Positions 5,868 through 12,423 of a DNA stretch of 12,424 bases are shown in pieces. Under the pieces are notes generated by a model. That model saw nothing but the letters and a program-made list of their open reading frames with translations. It had not been told where the DNA came from and made no database searches. This DNA comes from Bacteroidales bacterium (GTDB lineage: Bacteria; Bacteroidota; Bacteroidia; Bacteroidales; WCHB1-69): positions 1 through 12,424 of the forward strand of contig DUOL01000003.1 of the NCBI GenBank assembly GCA_012838875.1, in the 5' to 3' direction. Position numbers and translations under genes: made by a program. Position 1 is the stretch's first letter; every line of letters begins with the position of its first letter.

Positions 5868-7371
5868 ACAAATGCAAATAATCCAAGAGATTATCTATTG
5901 CTACTCGTTCCTGTTCCATAGAATCGCGTTCACGAACAGTAACCGTTTGGTCCTCTTTGGTTTGATTGTCAACCGTAATAGAGTAAGGCGTTCCGATGGC
6001 GTCTTGACGTCTATATCGTCTACCGATGGCATCTTTTTCATCGTATTGGCACATCATGACAGCTTTTAGTTTGGTCATAATCTCACGTGCAATCTCCGGC
6101 AGTCCATCTTTTTTTACTAAGGGCAAGACGGCAGCTTTCACAGGTGCGAGTGCCACGGGAAGACGAAGAACGACACGCTGAGTACCGTCGTTAAGAGTTT
6201 CTTCATCAAAAGCATAACTAAGTACGGCTAAAAACATTCTATCCAAGCCGATAGATGTTTCAACAACATAAGGGATATAACTTTCGTTCGTTTCGGCGTC
6301 AAAATATCGCATTTTCTTACCTGAGAACTGCTCGTGTTGTTTTAAATCAAAATCGGTACGTGAATGGATTCCTTCTAACTCTTTAAATCCGAATGGGAAA
6401 CGGAACTCAATATCGGTAGCGGCATTGGCGTAATGAGCTAACTTTTCATGGTCGTGGAAACGATAATTTTGTTCATCTATTCCTAACGAGAGATGCCATT
6501 TCATTCGTGTTTCTTTCCAATACTCGAACCACTGTAACTCTTCGCCGGGACGAACAAAAAATTGCATCTCCATCTGCTCAAATTCTCGCATTCTAAAGAT
6601 AAATTGACGAGCTACAATTTCGTTCCTAAACGCCTTTCCCACTTGGGCAATGCCAAACGGAATTTTCATACGCCCGGTTTTATAGACATTTAAGAAATTA
6701 GTAAAAATCCCTTGTGCCGTTTCCGGTCGTAAATAGACGGTATCCGCACCATCGGCTAAAGAGCCGATTTGCGTAGCAAACATTAAGTTAAACTGACGAA
6801 CATCAGTCCAATTTCTACTGCCCGACACAGGACAAGCAATTTCCAATTCGGTAATTAAATCTTTTAAACCGACTAAATCATTATTATTTAACAGATTTGA
6901 CAACTGCGAGCGAATAGCATCTATTCTATTTTGGTAATCGACCACTCGCTGATTGGTTTTTCTGTACAACTCTTCATCAAAATTCTCAAATCTTTTTTTA
7001 GCTTTTTCGACCTCTTTATTAATTTTCTCTTCGATTTTCTGAATAAAATCTTCCACTAACACGTCTGCACGGTATCGTTTTTTAGAATCCTTATTATCAA
7101 TTAATGGGTCGTTAAAAGCATCTACGTGTCCGGACGCTTTCCAAACGGTCGGATGCATAAAAATGGCACTATCAACACCGACAATATTTTCGTGTTGCTG
7201 TACCATTGATTTCCACCAATATTGTTTAATATTATTTTTAAGTTCGACTCCATATTGTCCGTAGTCATATACTGCGGCTAATCCGTCATAAATTTCACTG
7301 GAAGGAAAGACATAGCCATATTCTTTAGCATGCGCAATGATTTTCTTAAATAATTCTTCGTTTGTAATCAT
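5863..7371 (-). CDS. glyS: Glycine--tRNA ligase, dimeric class II type
   Basis: This cytoplasmic enzyme charges tRNA-Gly with glycine using ATP. The single 502-residue chain is the alpha2 (eukaryote/archaea-like) form, not the split alpha2beta2 form, as is usual for Bacteroidota. An N-terminal catalytic segment with G-L-A-A-V-Y-D-Y-G-Q-Y-G at 30-41 is followed by an insertion rich in charged helix (about 95-175). Then come R-P-E-T-A-Q-G-I-F (215-223), motif 2 V-G-K-A-F-R-N-E-I (244-252, Arg249) leading into F-R-M-R-E-F-E-Q-M-E (259-268), and motif 3 E-T-S-I-G-L-D-R-M-F (371-380, Arg378). The C-terminal anticodon-binding domain spans about 400-502. The ATG at 7371 opens an N-terminus of normal length. 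It lies 21 nt downstream of porT with no visible terminator or good promoter between, so it is probably co-transcribed with porT. Confidence 0.97.
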   Translation of the reverse strand: MITNEELFKKIIAHAKEYGYVFPSSEIYDGLAAVYDYGQYGVELKNNIKQYWWKSMVQQHENIVGVDSAIFMHPTVWKASGHVDAFNDPLIDNKDSKKRYRADVLVEDFIQKIEEKINKEVEKAKKRFENFDEELYRKTNQRVVDYQNRIDAIRSQLSNLLNNNDLVGLKDLITELEIACPVSGSRNWTDVRQFNLMFATQIGSLADGADTVYLRPETAQGIFTNFLNVYKTGRMKIPFGIAQVGKAFRNEIVARQFIFRMREFEQMEMQFFVRPGEELQWFEYWKETRMKWHLSLGIDEQNYRFHDHEKLAHYANAATDIEFRFPFGFKELEGIHSRTDFDLKQHEQFSGKKMRYFDAETNESYIPYVVETSIGLDRMFLAVLSYAFDEETLNDGTQRVVLRLPVALAPVKAAVLPLVKKDGLPEIAREIMTKLKAVMMCQYDEKDAIGRRYRRQDAIGTPYSITVDNQTKEDQTVTVRERDSMEQERVAIDNLLDYLHLS

Positions 7372-7392
7372 TCTTTCTTATTCTTATTAACT

Positions 7393-8115
7393 TTATTCAA
7401 ACATAAATGAGATTTGCAATATCTTAGATTTCAACGAATTGACACTACTTGCAAAAAGATTATTCTCCTTAACGAGAAGGTCATTTAAGCCGAAAGACAT
7501 TTTCAGTTCCGTTGAGAATTTAAAATAGGTTAAATAAAAATCGGCTCCGACTCCAATTTGAGCCTGAAAGTCGTTCGGGTAGAGTTTTAGTACAATCTCA
7601 TTAGTAGTACGATTCTTCTTTTTCGCTGCCGATATCAGGTCCACGCTGTACTGCACGCCTGTTATGACATACGCCCGCACATTATGCATACGCGAAGATT
7701 TGAATTTAACTAACAGCGGCAAGTCCAAATAGACGGACTCAATATTTTTACGCGTAACTAAACGGGTAGAGTTTTTATATTTAATGGTGTAATTCACAAT
7801 TCTATCGCCGAAAGAGAGTCCCGGAATAAAACGCAAATCAAAATACTTCCCCATTCTTAAATTGGTAATAATACCCAAATTAAAACCGCTTAAAGGCGAA
7901 GTATTTACAACCATTAACGAATCAAATTGGGCAAGGTCCGACTTTGGGTCAATAGTAAAATTAAACTGATTATAACCGATTAAAAAGCCGAAATGAAGTA
8001 ATTGATTATCATATTTCATTAAATTAGGAACTCCAAAAGAATATTTTTGCGAGAAAATAGGAGAACAGCTCAACGTTAAAGCAAGTAAAAAAAATATTTT
8101 TCTCATTAACTTCAT
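7393..8115 (-). CDS. porT: PorT family protein, type IX secretion system
   Basis: PorT (SprT in gliding flavobacteria) is an outer-membrane-associated protein needed for type IX secretion of C-terminal-domain cargo in Bacteroidota. The 240-residue protein has a signal peptide (residues 1-22, ending I-F-S-Q). It then shows the family blocks: L-L-H-F-G-F-L-I-G-Y-N (39-49), the F-D-L-R-F-I-P-G-L-S-F-G-D-R strand pair (92-105), E-S-V-Y-L-D-L-P-L-L-V-K-F-K-S (126-140) and R-A-Y-V-I-T-G-V-Q-Y-S-V-D-L (147-160). It ends in a beta-strand I-L-Q-I-S-F-M-F-E, consistent with a small beta-barrel. In-frame ATGs at 8115 and 8106 are both possible; the longer gives the standard lysine-rich n-region. No other T9SS gene lies in the window. 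Generic PorT-family outer-membrane barrels exist, but the match to the core PorT pattern is good. Confidence 0.88.
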   Translation of the reverse strand: MKLMRKIFFLLALTLSCSPIFSQKYSFGVPNLMKYDNQLLHFGFLIGYNQFNFTIDPKSDLAQFDSLMVVNTSPLSGFNLGIITNLRMGKYFDLRFIPGLSFGDRIVNYTIKYKNSTRLVTRKNIESVYLDLPLLVKFKSSRMHNVRAYVITGVQYSVDLISAAKKKNRTTNEIVLKLYPNDFQAQIGVGADFYLTYFKFSTELKMSFGLNDLLVKENNLFASSVNSLKSKILQISFMFE

Positions 8116-8186
8116 CTCATAGTATTAATATCAAAAAAAAAGAAACGTAAAAATAGTTGAAATATTTCAAATTTTCTTTATCTTAT

Positions 8187-8221
8187 CAAAAGTTACGGAA
8201 ATAGTTTTCTAATTTTTCAAA
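8187..8221 (-). promoter_or_regulatory. Weak candidate promoter for porT-glyS
   Basis: The minus strand reads TAACTTTTG from 8195 to 8187, one base longer than TAnnTTTG, with TTTG at 8221-8218 upstream. No exact -7 consensus occurs on this strand between porT and the divergent aldehyde dehydrogenase gene, so this is only the best available candidate. The 184-nt gap (8116-8299) is otherwise AT-rich with no recognisable structure. Confidence 0.25.
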
Positions 8222-8241
8222 CTTTATATCAAATAAAATAA

Positions 8242-8249
8242 TATTTTTG
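8242..8249 (+). promoter_or_regulatory. -7 element of the aldehyde dehydrogenase promoter
   Basis: TATTTTTG followed by CAC matches TAnnTTTG and resembles the first promoter of the window (TATCTTTGCAC at 64-74). The predicted start is near 8255, giving a leader of about 45 nt before the ATG at 8300. The -33 region near 8218-8222 lacks a TTG on this strand. Confidence 0.6.
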
Positions 8250-8299
8250 CACATAGAAAAAAATAAATATTCATATCATAAATTTAAAATCATTATTAC

Positions 8300-9781
8300 A
8301 TGGAAAAATTCAAAAACTACATTAACGGAGAATGGGTTGATGCCGTATCCGGCAAAACCTTTTTAAATTACAATCCTGCTAACTTAAAGGATATTATTGG
8401 TGAATTTGCGTTATCGGACAAAGCTGACGTTGATAATGCGGTAAAAGCTGCAAAAGATGCTTTTGAAATGTGGAGATTAGTTCCCGCACCCAAGAGAGGT
8501 GACATTATGCGTAAAGTAGGTGATATATTCACACGTAGAAAGGTTGAATTGGCTCGTATTATGACGCGTGAAATGGGAAAGCCCACCTTTGAAACCGAAG
8601 GAGACGTTCAAGAAGCCATTGATACTGCCTATTACGCCGCTTCCGAAACTCGGCGTCTATTTGGAAATACGGTTCCGAGTGAGATGAATAACAAAATGAA
8701 TCTTTCGTTCCGTACTCCGATTGGCGTTGTGGGCGTAATTACGGCGTGGAATTTCCCTATTGCCGTTCCTTCGTGGAAAATTTTACCCGCTATTGCCGCC
8801 GGTAATACGGTCGTGTTCAAACCCTCGAAAGATGCTCCTCATTCCGGCGTAATTTTCGCCGAAATTATGGAAGAAGCCGGTGTTCCCAAAGGAGTTTTCA
8901 ACGTGCTTCTCGGTAAAGGAAGTATGGGAGACCATATCGTTCACCACCCTGACGTACGTGTGGTCGGCTTCACGGGTTCTACCAATATCGGTTGTCAAAT
9001 TGGAGAAGTTTGCGGAAGATTAAATAAACGTTGTTCCTTAGAAATGGGCGGCAAGAATGCTCAAATCGTTATGGAAGATGCCAACTTGGAATTAGCATTA
9101 GAAGGAGTTCTTTGGGGAGCTTTCGGTACAACGGGACAACGCTGTACGGCTACATCACGCCTCATCTTACACAAAGATATTTATGATAAATTCATAGACA
9201 TGTTGAAAAAACGAGCCGAAAAATTAGTCATCGGACCCGGATTGGAAAAAGGAACGGAAATGGGACCCGTTATTCACGAACAGTCTCTTAAAAATTGTGA
9301 AAACTACGTGAAAATTGCTATCGAAGAAGGCGGACGCCTTGTTACAGGTGGAAAAAGATGCTCAAATCCTGCCTTAGCAGACGGCTGTTTCTTTGAACCG
9401 ACTATCATTGCCGATGTAACGGATAAACACACACTATTTAATGAAGAAGTTTTCGGTCCTGTATTGGCAGTGGCAAAAGCAGAATCGTTTGAACATGCCA
9501 TTGCACTTCAAAACCACTGCGAATATGGTTTATCAGGCTCTATTTACACAAAAGACGTTAATAGAGCATGGGTAGCGGTACGTGAAATTCAAACGGGAAT
9601 TTGCTACGTAAACGCTCCTACAATTGGTGCCGAAGCTCACATGCCGTTTGGCGGCGTTAAAGGTACGGGTAACGGACATCGCGAAGGCGGCTGGACTGCT
9701 TTTGACATCTTTACCGAATGGAAAACTGTCTATTTCGACTACTCCGACTCTTTACAACGTGCACAAATCGATAATTACTAA
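8300..9781 (+). CDS. NAD(P)-dependent aldehyde dehydrogenase, likely semialdehyde-specific
   Basis: This 493-residue cytoplasmic enzyme of the ALDH superfamily oxidises an aldehyde to its acid. All core residues are present: Asn151 in T-A-W-N-F-P (oxyanion hole), Lys174 in F-K-P-S-K and G226-S227 in F-T-G-S-T-N-I-G (cofactor binding), Glu248 in L-E-M-G-G-K-N, nucleophile Cys282 in G-Q-R-C-T-A, and E382-E383 in N-E-E-V-F-G-P-V. The C-terminal P-F-G-G-V-K-G-T-G-N-G-H-R-E-G-G and final L-Q-R-A-Q-I-D-N-Y recall Bacteroidota and related enzymes annotated for alpha-aminoadipate semialdehyde or alpha-ketoglutarate semialdehyde, pointing to lysine or pentose/uronate catabolism. Neither pathway has another gene here, so the substrate stays open. 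It stands alone between its own promoter and a strong terminator, with no sign of truncation. Confidence 0.9.
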   Translation: MEKFKNYINGEWVDAVSGKTFLNYNPANLKDIIGEFALSDKADVDNAVKAAKDAFEMWRLVPAPKRGDIMRKVGDIFTRRKVELARIMTREMGKPTFETEGDVQEAIDTAYYAASETRRLFGNTVPSEMNNKMNLSFRTPIGVVGVITAWNFPIAVPSWKILPAIAAGNTVVFKPSKDAPHSGVIFAEIMEEAGVPKGVFNVLLGKGSMGDHIVHHPDVRVVGFTGSTNIGCQIGEVCGRLNKRCSLEMGGKNAQIVMEDANLELALEGVLWGAFGTTGQRCTATSRLILHKDIYDKFIDMLKKRAEKLVIGPGLEKGTEMGPVIHEQSLKNCENYVKIAIEEGGRLVTGGKRCSNPALADGCFFEPTIIADVTDKHTLFNEEVFGPVLAVAKAESFEHAIALQNHCEYGLSGSIYTKDVNRAWVAVREIQTGICYVNAPTIGAEAHMPFGGVKGTGNGHREGGWTAFDIFTEWKTVYFDYSDSLQRAQIDNY

Positions 9782-9789
9782 TCGGAAAG

Positions 9790-9802
9790 AGGCGTAACGC
9801 CT
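9790..9802. repeat. Perfect 13-nt palindrome after the aldehyde dehydrogenase
   Basis: AGGCGT, one central A, then ACGCCT forms a perfect 6-bp GC-rich inverted repeat 9 nt after the ALDH stop. A 1-nt loop cannot close, so as RNA the effective hairpin would be a 5-bp AGGCG/CGCCT stem with a 3-nt loop. It is followed by TTGTTTCT, a weak U-rich tract, and may back up the stronger terminator 27 nt further on. Confidence 0.45.
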
Positions 9803-9828
9803 TGTTTCTAAGCATTTTATAAAAAATT

Positions 9829-9859
9829 AATATTGGGCATTGCAGCCCAATATTTTTTT
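9829..9859. terminator. Bidirectional intrinsic terminator between the ALDH and Ig-like lipoprotein genes
   Basis: AATATTGGGC (9829-9838), a 6-nt loop ATTGCA and GCCCAATATT (9845-9854) form a perfect 10-bp stem. TTTTT (9855-9859) follows on the plus strand, and a run of six A (9821-9826) precedes it, giving U-rich RNA on the minus strand. It lies 47 nt after the ALDH stop and touches the stop codon of the convergent lipoprotein gene, so it should end both transcripts. Confidence 0.88.
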
Positions 9860-11588
9860 ATTTCTCGGGAATCTGAAAACTCTCTTCCAATTCCCAATAA
9901 CCACGAATGGAAAGCGGTTTTGGGAAATAATAAATCTTTTCAGGCTGAATCTTCCGATGATAATCCCCTGAATCCCACTGTTGATTAGAGTTACTATCCT
10001 CAACAACTTTAATTTTGTATTGGTCGGGAATTAAATTCTCATAACTAATTCGGGTGGAGCTATTAATATAATCCGTTTGTATGATTTTATCCTTTGACGA
10101 AAGTAGCATAACGATATAAGAAATTCCTTCACGAGGTAAGCGATAATTGATAATCAAATCCCCGTAATCTTTTTCAGATTTAACGGTAAAATTATGAAAA
10201 ATAGAATCATTCGTATTGTTTGAGAAACTCAAAAATGTTGAATCTTTAATTATAAGGGAATAAGAAACTTTCTCTTCTTTCTTGAAGCGGAGCGGAAGCT
10301 CACGCACCCAATCATCGCTAACCGGTAACGGCATGATGAGCGTATCATTGCCACTCCTTTTCTTAGAAATAAGCGTAAAATAGCTTGACTCTTCCAATTT
10401 AACCGGTTGATTAAAAATAAGCGTTAACGGTTTATAAACATGCTCGCCGTTTATGAATTTGACGGATAATTTAGCAGTTTCTTTAGGTTTACTACTTCTA
10501 ATAAAAACAAAGGGTTCTTCGTAAGGAGGCAAAGATAAAGTATCGCATCGGTCCGATTGGGAGAGAACTTCAATTTTAAGCGTATCTTTTAACGGTTCCT
10601 TGAAGAAAATGGTTAAGGTATCCCCTCCTCGGTTTATTTGTTGCAAATATTCTATTTTCAGGGAAGTATCGATAAAATTCGCCGCAACAAAGGGGGAAAT
10701 AGGTGAAAAAAGAATTTGAGAACTCAACTTATCGGAACTAAGTAATTTTGCTCGAAGAGAATTGGAATCCAAGGCTTTAAACAATACAAGTTTAAGCAGA
10801 TTAGCTTCTATGGTTTCGTCATTTAATTTTGAGGAATCTATCGGAGAAATCTTAGTCTTTGAACTATCATTCCCTTTGGGTGAAGGTGTCGGTAGGGCTT
10901 TTACAACTTCATCGCAAAAGGCAACACGCTCGTCCGTCAAGTCGTAAATAAAATTTTGATTTTTATCTTGCAACGCAAAAACTTTATATTCGTTTGGGGA
11001 GAGGTGTGGGAAAAGGAAATGCCCTTTCTCATCGGGACGTACTAAATAGTCGGGGCGAGAGGTTAGGGGTAACGAATCGACATTTTCCTTATACAAAAAT
11101 ACGAAGCAATCGCTAACGGGTTGAAGTGTTTGCGCATCGTAAATATCTCCTTCAACAAAGAACGAATCAATATAAGAACCTGTAGAAAAGGTATATTGAA
11201 AAAAAGGAAGTAGATTGCCTTCCCTATAATCTTTAATTGAATTAGTAAAATTAATGGTATAGGTTGTATTTGCCGCCAATGAATCTTTCAATCTGATATG
11301 TAACGACTTCCCTCTCACAATAAATTCGGGAGTTTCACCTAAGGGAGGCGAAAAAATAACATTCTCTAACGGGTTATTTAGAACAAAATACTCATCGAAA
11401 GCTAATTTTATCGTTTTAGCATCAAAATTTTTGCTCTGATTGGGTGGGGTCATTTTTAGAACTTTCGGCGGCGTTACATCTCGTGGTCCGCCAACGGGAG
11501 TTACAATTTTAGCACAACCTTGAATAGCAAATAGAAATACTATTGTTAAAATTTGCAGTAAAAATGTGTGTTTTTTATTTAGTTTCAT
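9858..11588 (-). CDS. Ig-like (Big_5) domain lipoprotein
   Basis: The 576-residue protein has a lipoprotein signal, with the hydrophobic core at 8-22 and lipobox I-Q-G-C giving lipidated Cys25. The next segment, C-A-K-I-V-T-P-V-G-G-P-R-D-V-T-P-P, is typical of a Bacteroidota family of surface or periplasmic lipoproteins. Residues about 40-137 form a Big_5-type Ig-like domain (P-P-N-Q-S-K-N-F, I-K-L-A-F-D-E, T-T-Y-T-I-N-F, F-Q-Y-T-F-S-T-G). Residues 143-228 look like a carboxypeptidase-regulatory/prealbumin-like beta domain with D-K-N-Q-N-F-I-Y-D at 208-216. The middle contains a second Ig-like stretch (L-T-L-I-F-N-Q-P-V), and the C-terminus repeats the regulatory-like domain with D-S-N-S-N-Q-Q-W-D at 531-539. 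The function is not known. It follows the PAP2 gene by 28 nt on the same strand and so is probably the distal gene of that operon. Confidence 0.87.
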   Translation of the reverse strand: MKLNKKHTFLLQILTIVFLFAIQGCAKIVTPVGGPRDVTPPKVLKMTPPNQSKNFDAKTIKLAFDEYFVLNNPLENVIFSPPLGETPEFIVRGKSLHIRLKDSLAANTTYTINFTNSIKDYREGNLLPFFQYTFSTGSYIDSFFVEGDIYDAQTLQPVSDCFVFLYKENVDSLPLTSRPDYLVRPDEKGHFLFPHLSPNEYKVFALQDKNQNFIYDLTDERVAFCDEVVKALPTPSPKGNDSSKTKISPIDSSKLNDETIEANLLKLVLFKALDSNSLRAKLLSSDKLSSQILFSPISPFVAANFIDTSLKIEYLQQINRGGDTLTIFFKEPLKDTLKIEVLSQSDRCDTLSLPPYEEPFVFIRSSKPKETAKLSVKFINGEHVYKPLTLIFNQPVKLEESSYFTLISKKRSGNDTLIMPLPVSDDWVRELPLRFKKEEKVSYSLIIKDSTFLSFSNNTNDSIFHNFTVKSEKDYGDLIINYRLPREGISYIVMLLSSKDKIIQTDYINSSTRISYENLIPDQYKIKVVEDSNSNQQWDSGDYHRKIQPEKIYYFPKPLSIRGYWELEESFQIPEK

Positions 11589-11616
11589 TATTTCCTATCA
11601 CTAATAAAAAGAGAAA

Positions 11617-12192
11617 TTAATTATTTTTCGGTTTCAAAAAAAACTTCTTAACCGAGTAGCCAAATAGCAGTGCATACGCACTTCCGATAAGATATCCTGC
11701 TAATAAATCACTTGGATAGTGCACGCCCAGATAGATACGACTATAGCCGACAAGTAACGCCCACAAAAAAAGCGAAATGGCGAACCATTTATATTTTTTA
11801 AATAGATAAAAAAAGACAAAAAAAGCAAGAACAATGCTATTTGCGGCGTGCGAAGAGGGAAAACCGTAAGTTCCTCCTCGATACGTTTTCCCGTCAGGAT
11901 AATCAATCAAATGAATTTGCGAGCTAAGTTCCGAGTTGTGGCTTGGGCGAGGACGTTTAATACATTTTTTGAGTTGCGTACAGGTTTGGTCTGTAAACGC
12001 CACGCTCACAACCAACATAAGAACAATCAACATAGATTTCCGCTTCCATTGCACAATAAAAAGCACCAAAATAAGTAGATATAGCGGTATCCATGTAAAC
12101 TTATGAGAAACGTAATAAAAAAAGACATCCGCCCACGAAGAATGTAACGAGTTAAAAAACAAGAAAATAGAATCATCTAAGGCATACATCAT
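11617..12192 (-). CDS. PAP2 superfamily membrane phosphatase
   Basis: This 191-residue polytopic inner-membrane protein belongs to the PAP2 (type 2 phosphatidic acid phosphatase) family, which dephosphorylates lipid phosphates such as undecaprenyl diphosphate, phosphatidic acid or lipid A precursors at the periplasmic face. The three catalytic motifs are intact: K75-x6-R82-P83, P-S-S-H at 112-115 (His115), and S-R-x5-H-x3-D at 151-162 (His158 nucleophile, Asp162). Five to six hydrophobic segments are visible (about 9-30, 34-48, 53-67, 118-132, 136-150, 163-180). Length is normal for small bacterial PAP2 enzymes. The substrate cannot be read from the sequence; undecaprenyl diphosphate recycling or lipid A dephosphorylation are the usual candidates. 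Two adjacent ATGs (12192 and 12189) leave the start ambiguous by one residue. It leads a two-gene operon with the Ig-like lipoprotein. Confidence 0.93.
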   Translation of the reverse strand: MMYALDDSIFLFFNSLHSSWADVFFYYVSHKFTWIPLYLLILVLFIVQWKRKSMLIVLMLVVSVAFTDQTCTQLKKCIKRPRPSHNSELSSQIHLIDYPDGKTYRGGTYGFPSSHAANSIVLAFFVFFYLFKKYKWFAISLFLWALLVGYSRIYLGVHYPSDLLAGYLIGSAYALLFGYSVKKFFLKPKNN

Positions 12193-12245
12193 TACTCTTT
12201 CTTCGTGATTAATTATATTTTTTAAACGGACACAAAACGAATAAG

Positions 12246-12284
12246 CAAAAATAATAGAAAAAGGCTAATTTTGGCACAAAAATA
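12246..12284 (-). promoter_or_regulatory. Tandem candidate -7 elements for the PAP2 operon
   Basis: Two minus-strand copies of TATTTTTG occur upstream of the PAP2 gene, at 12284-12277 and 12253-12246. Both match TAnnTTTG. The nearer would give a leader of about 48 nt, the farther about 78 nt. For the nearer copy, a TTTG at 12280-12277 lies 23 nt upstream, slightly far for a -33 element. The farther copy has no TTG at the expected distance. One or both may be used. Confidence 0.5.
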
Positions 12285-12317
12285 GAAAAAGTGTTAAAAA
12301 TAATTGATTTATTATTA

Positions 12318-12396
12318 GGGCGTGCCCCCTCGCTGCGCTCGGGGTCGGCGCCCGGTTCCAAGTCCGCGGGCACAAGCCGTGGGGTCGCAAGGCGGC
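12318..12396. other. GC-rich structured non-coding segment
   Basis: About 79 nt of roughly 78% GC by hand count begins abruptly after AT-rich DNA. GGGCG (12318-12322) pairs with CGCCC (12349-12353), enclosing CCCC/GGGG (12325-12328 or 12326-12329 with 12341-12344) around a CTCGCTGCGCTC loop. An alternative stem, GCCCG (12350-12354) with CGGGC (12367-12371), shares bases with the first, so two folds compete. It resembles GC-rich intergenic sequences containing CCCTCGCTGCGCTCGGG that I recall from other Bacteroidota genomes, which suggests a dispersed repeat, but I cannot confirm copy number. One minus-strand frame is open through it but has no supported start and reads as low-complexity Arg/Pro/Glu, so I do not call a gene. 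Confidence 0.5.
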
Positions 12397-12397
12397 A

Positions 12398-12423
12398 AAA
12401 AGAGCTTCTAAAGTCGCTTTTTT
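12398..12423 (+). terminator. Terminator-like hairpin at the right edge
   Basis: AAAAGAGC (12398-12405) pairs over 8 positions, including one G-U, with GCTTTTTT (12416-12423) around the loop TTCTAAAGTC. The T-run forms part of the stem and the window ends one base later, so the true 3' context is missing. It could be the end of an element that includes the GC-rich segment, or a terminator for a gene beyond the window on the other strand. Confidence 0.3.

Noticed and set aside
5830..6069. Plus-strand frame antisense to the end of glyS
   Set aside because: It lies opposite the conserved anticodon-binding domain of glyS and has no recognisable protein features.
8116..8241. Repeat or riboswitch in the porT/ALDH divergent gap
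   Set aside because: The A/T runs are consistent with ordinary AT-rich promoter DNA; no stable stem or repeated unit is visible.
8368..9501. Several minus-strand frames within the aldehyde dehydrogenase gene
   Set aside because: They are opposite conserved catalytic blocks of the ALDH and vary in frame; they are shadows of its codon pattern.
11700..12078. Alternative frames on both strands inside the PAP2 gene
   Set aside because: The PAP2 frame carries all three catalytic motifs; the alternatives carry none.
12350..12371. tRNA T-arm-like sequence (GGTTCCAAGTCC in a GC stem)
   Set aside because: No acceptor stem, D-arm or anticodon arm can be drawn around it, and the loop length is wrong for a T-arm.
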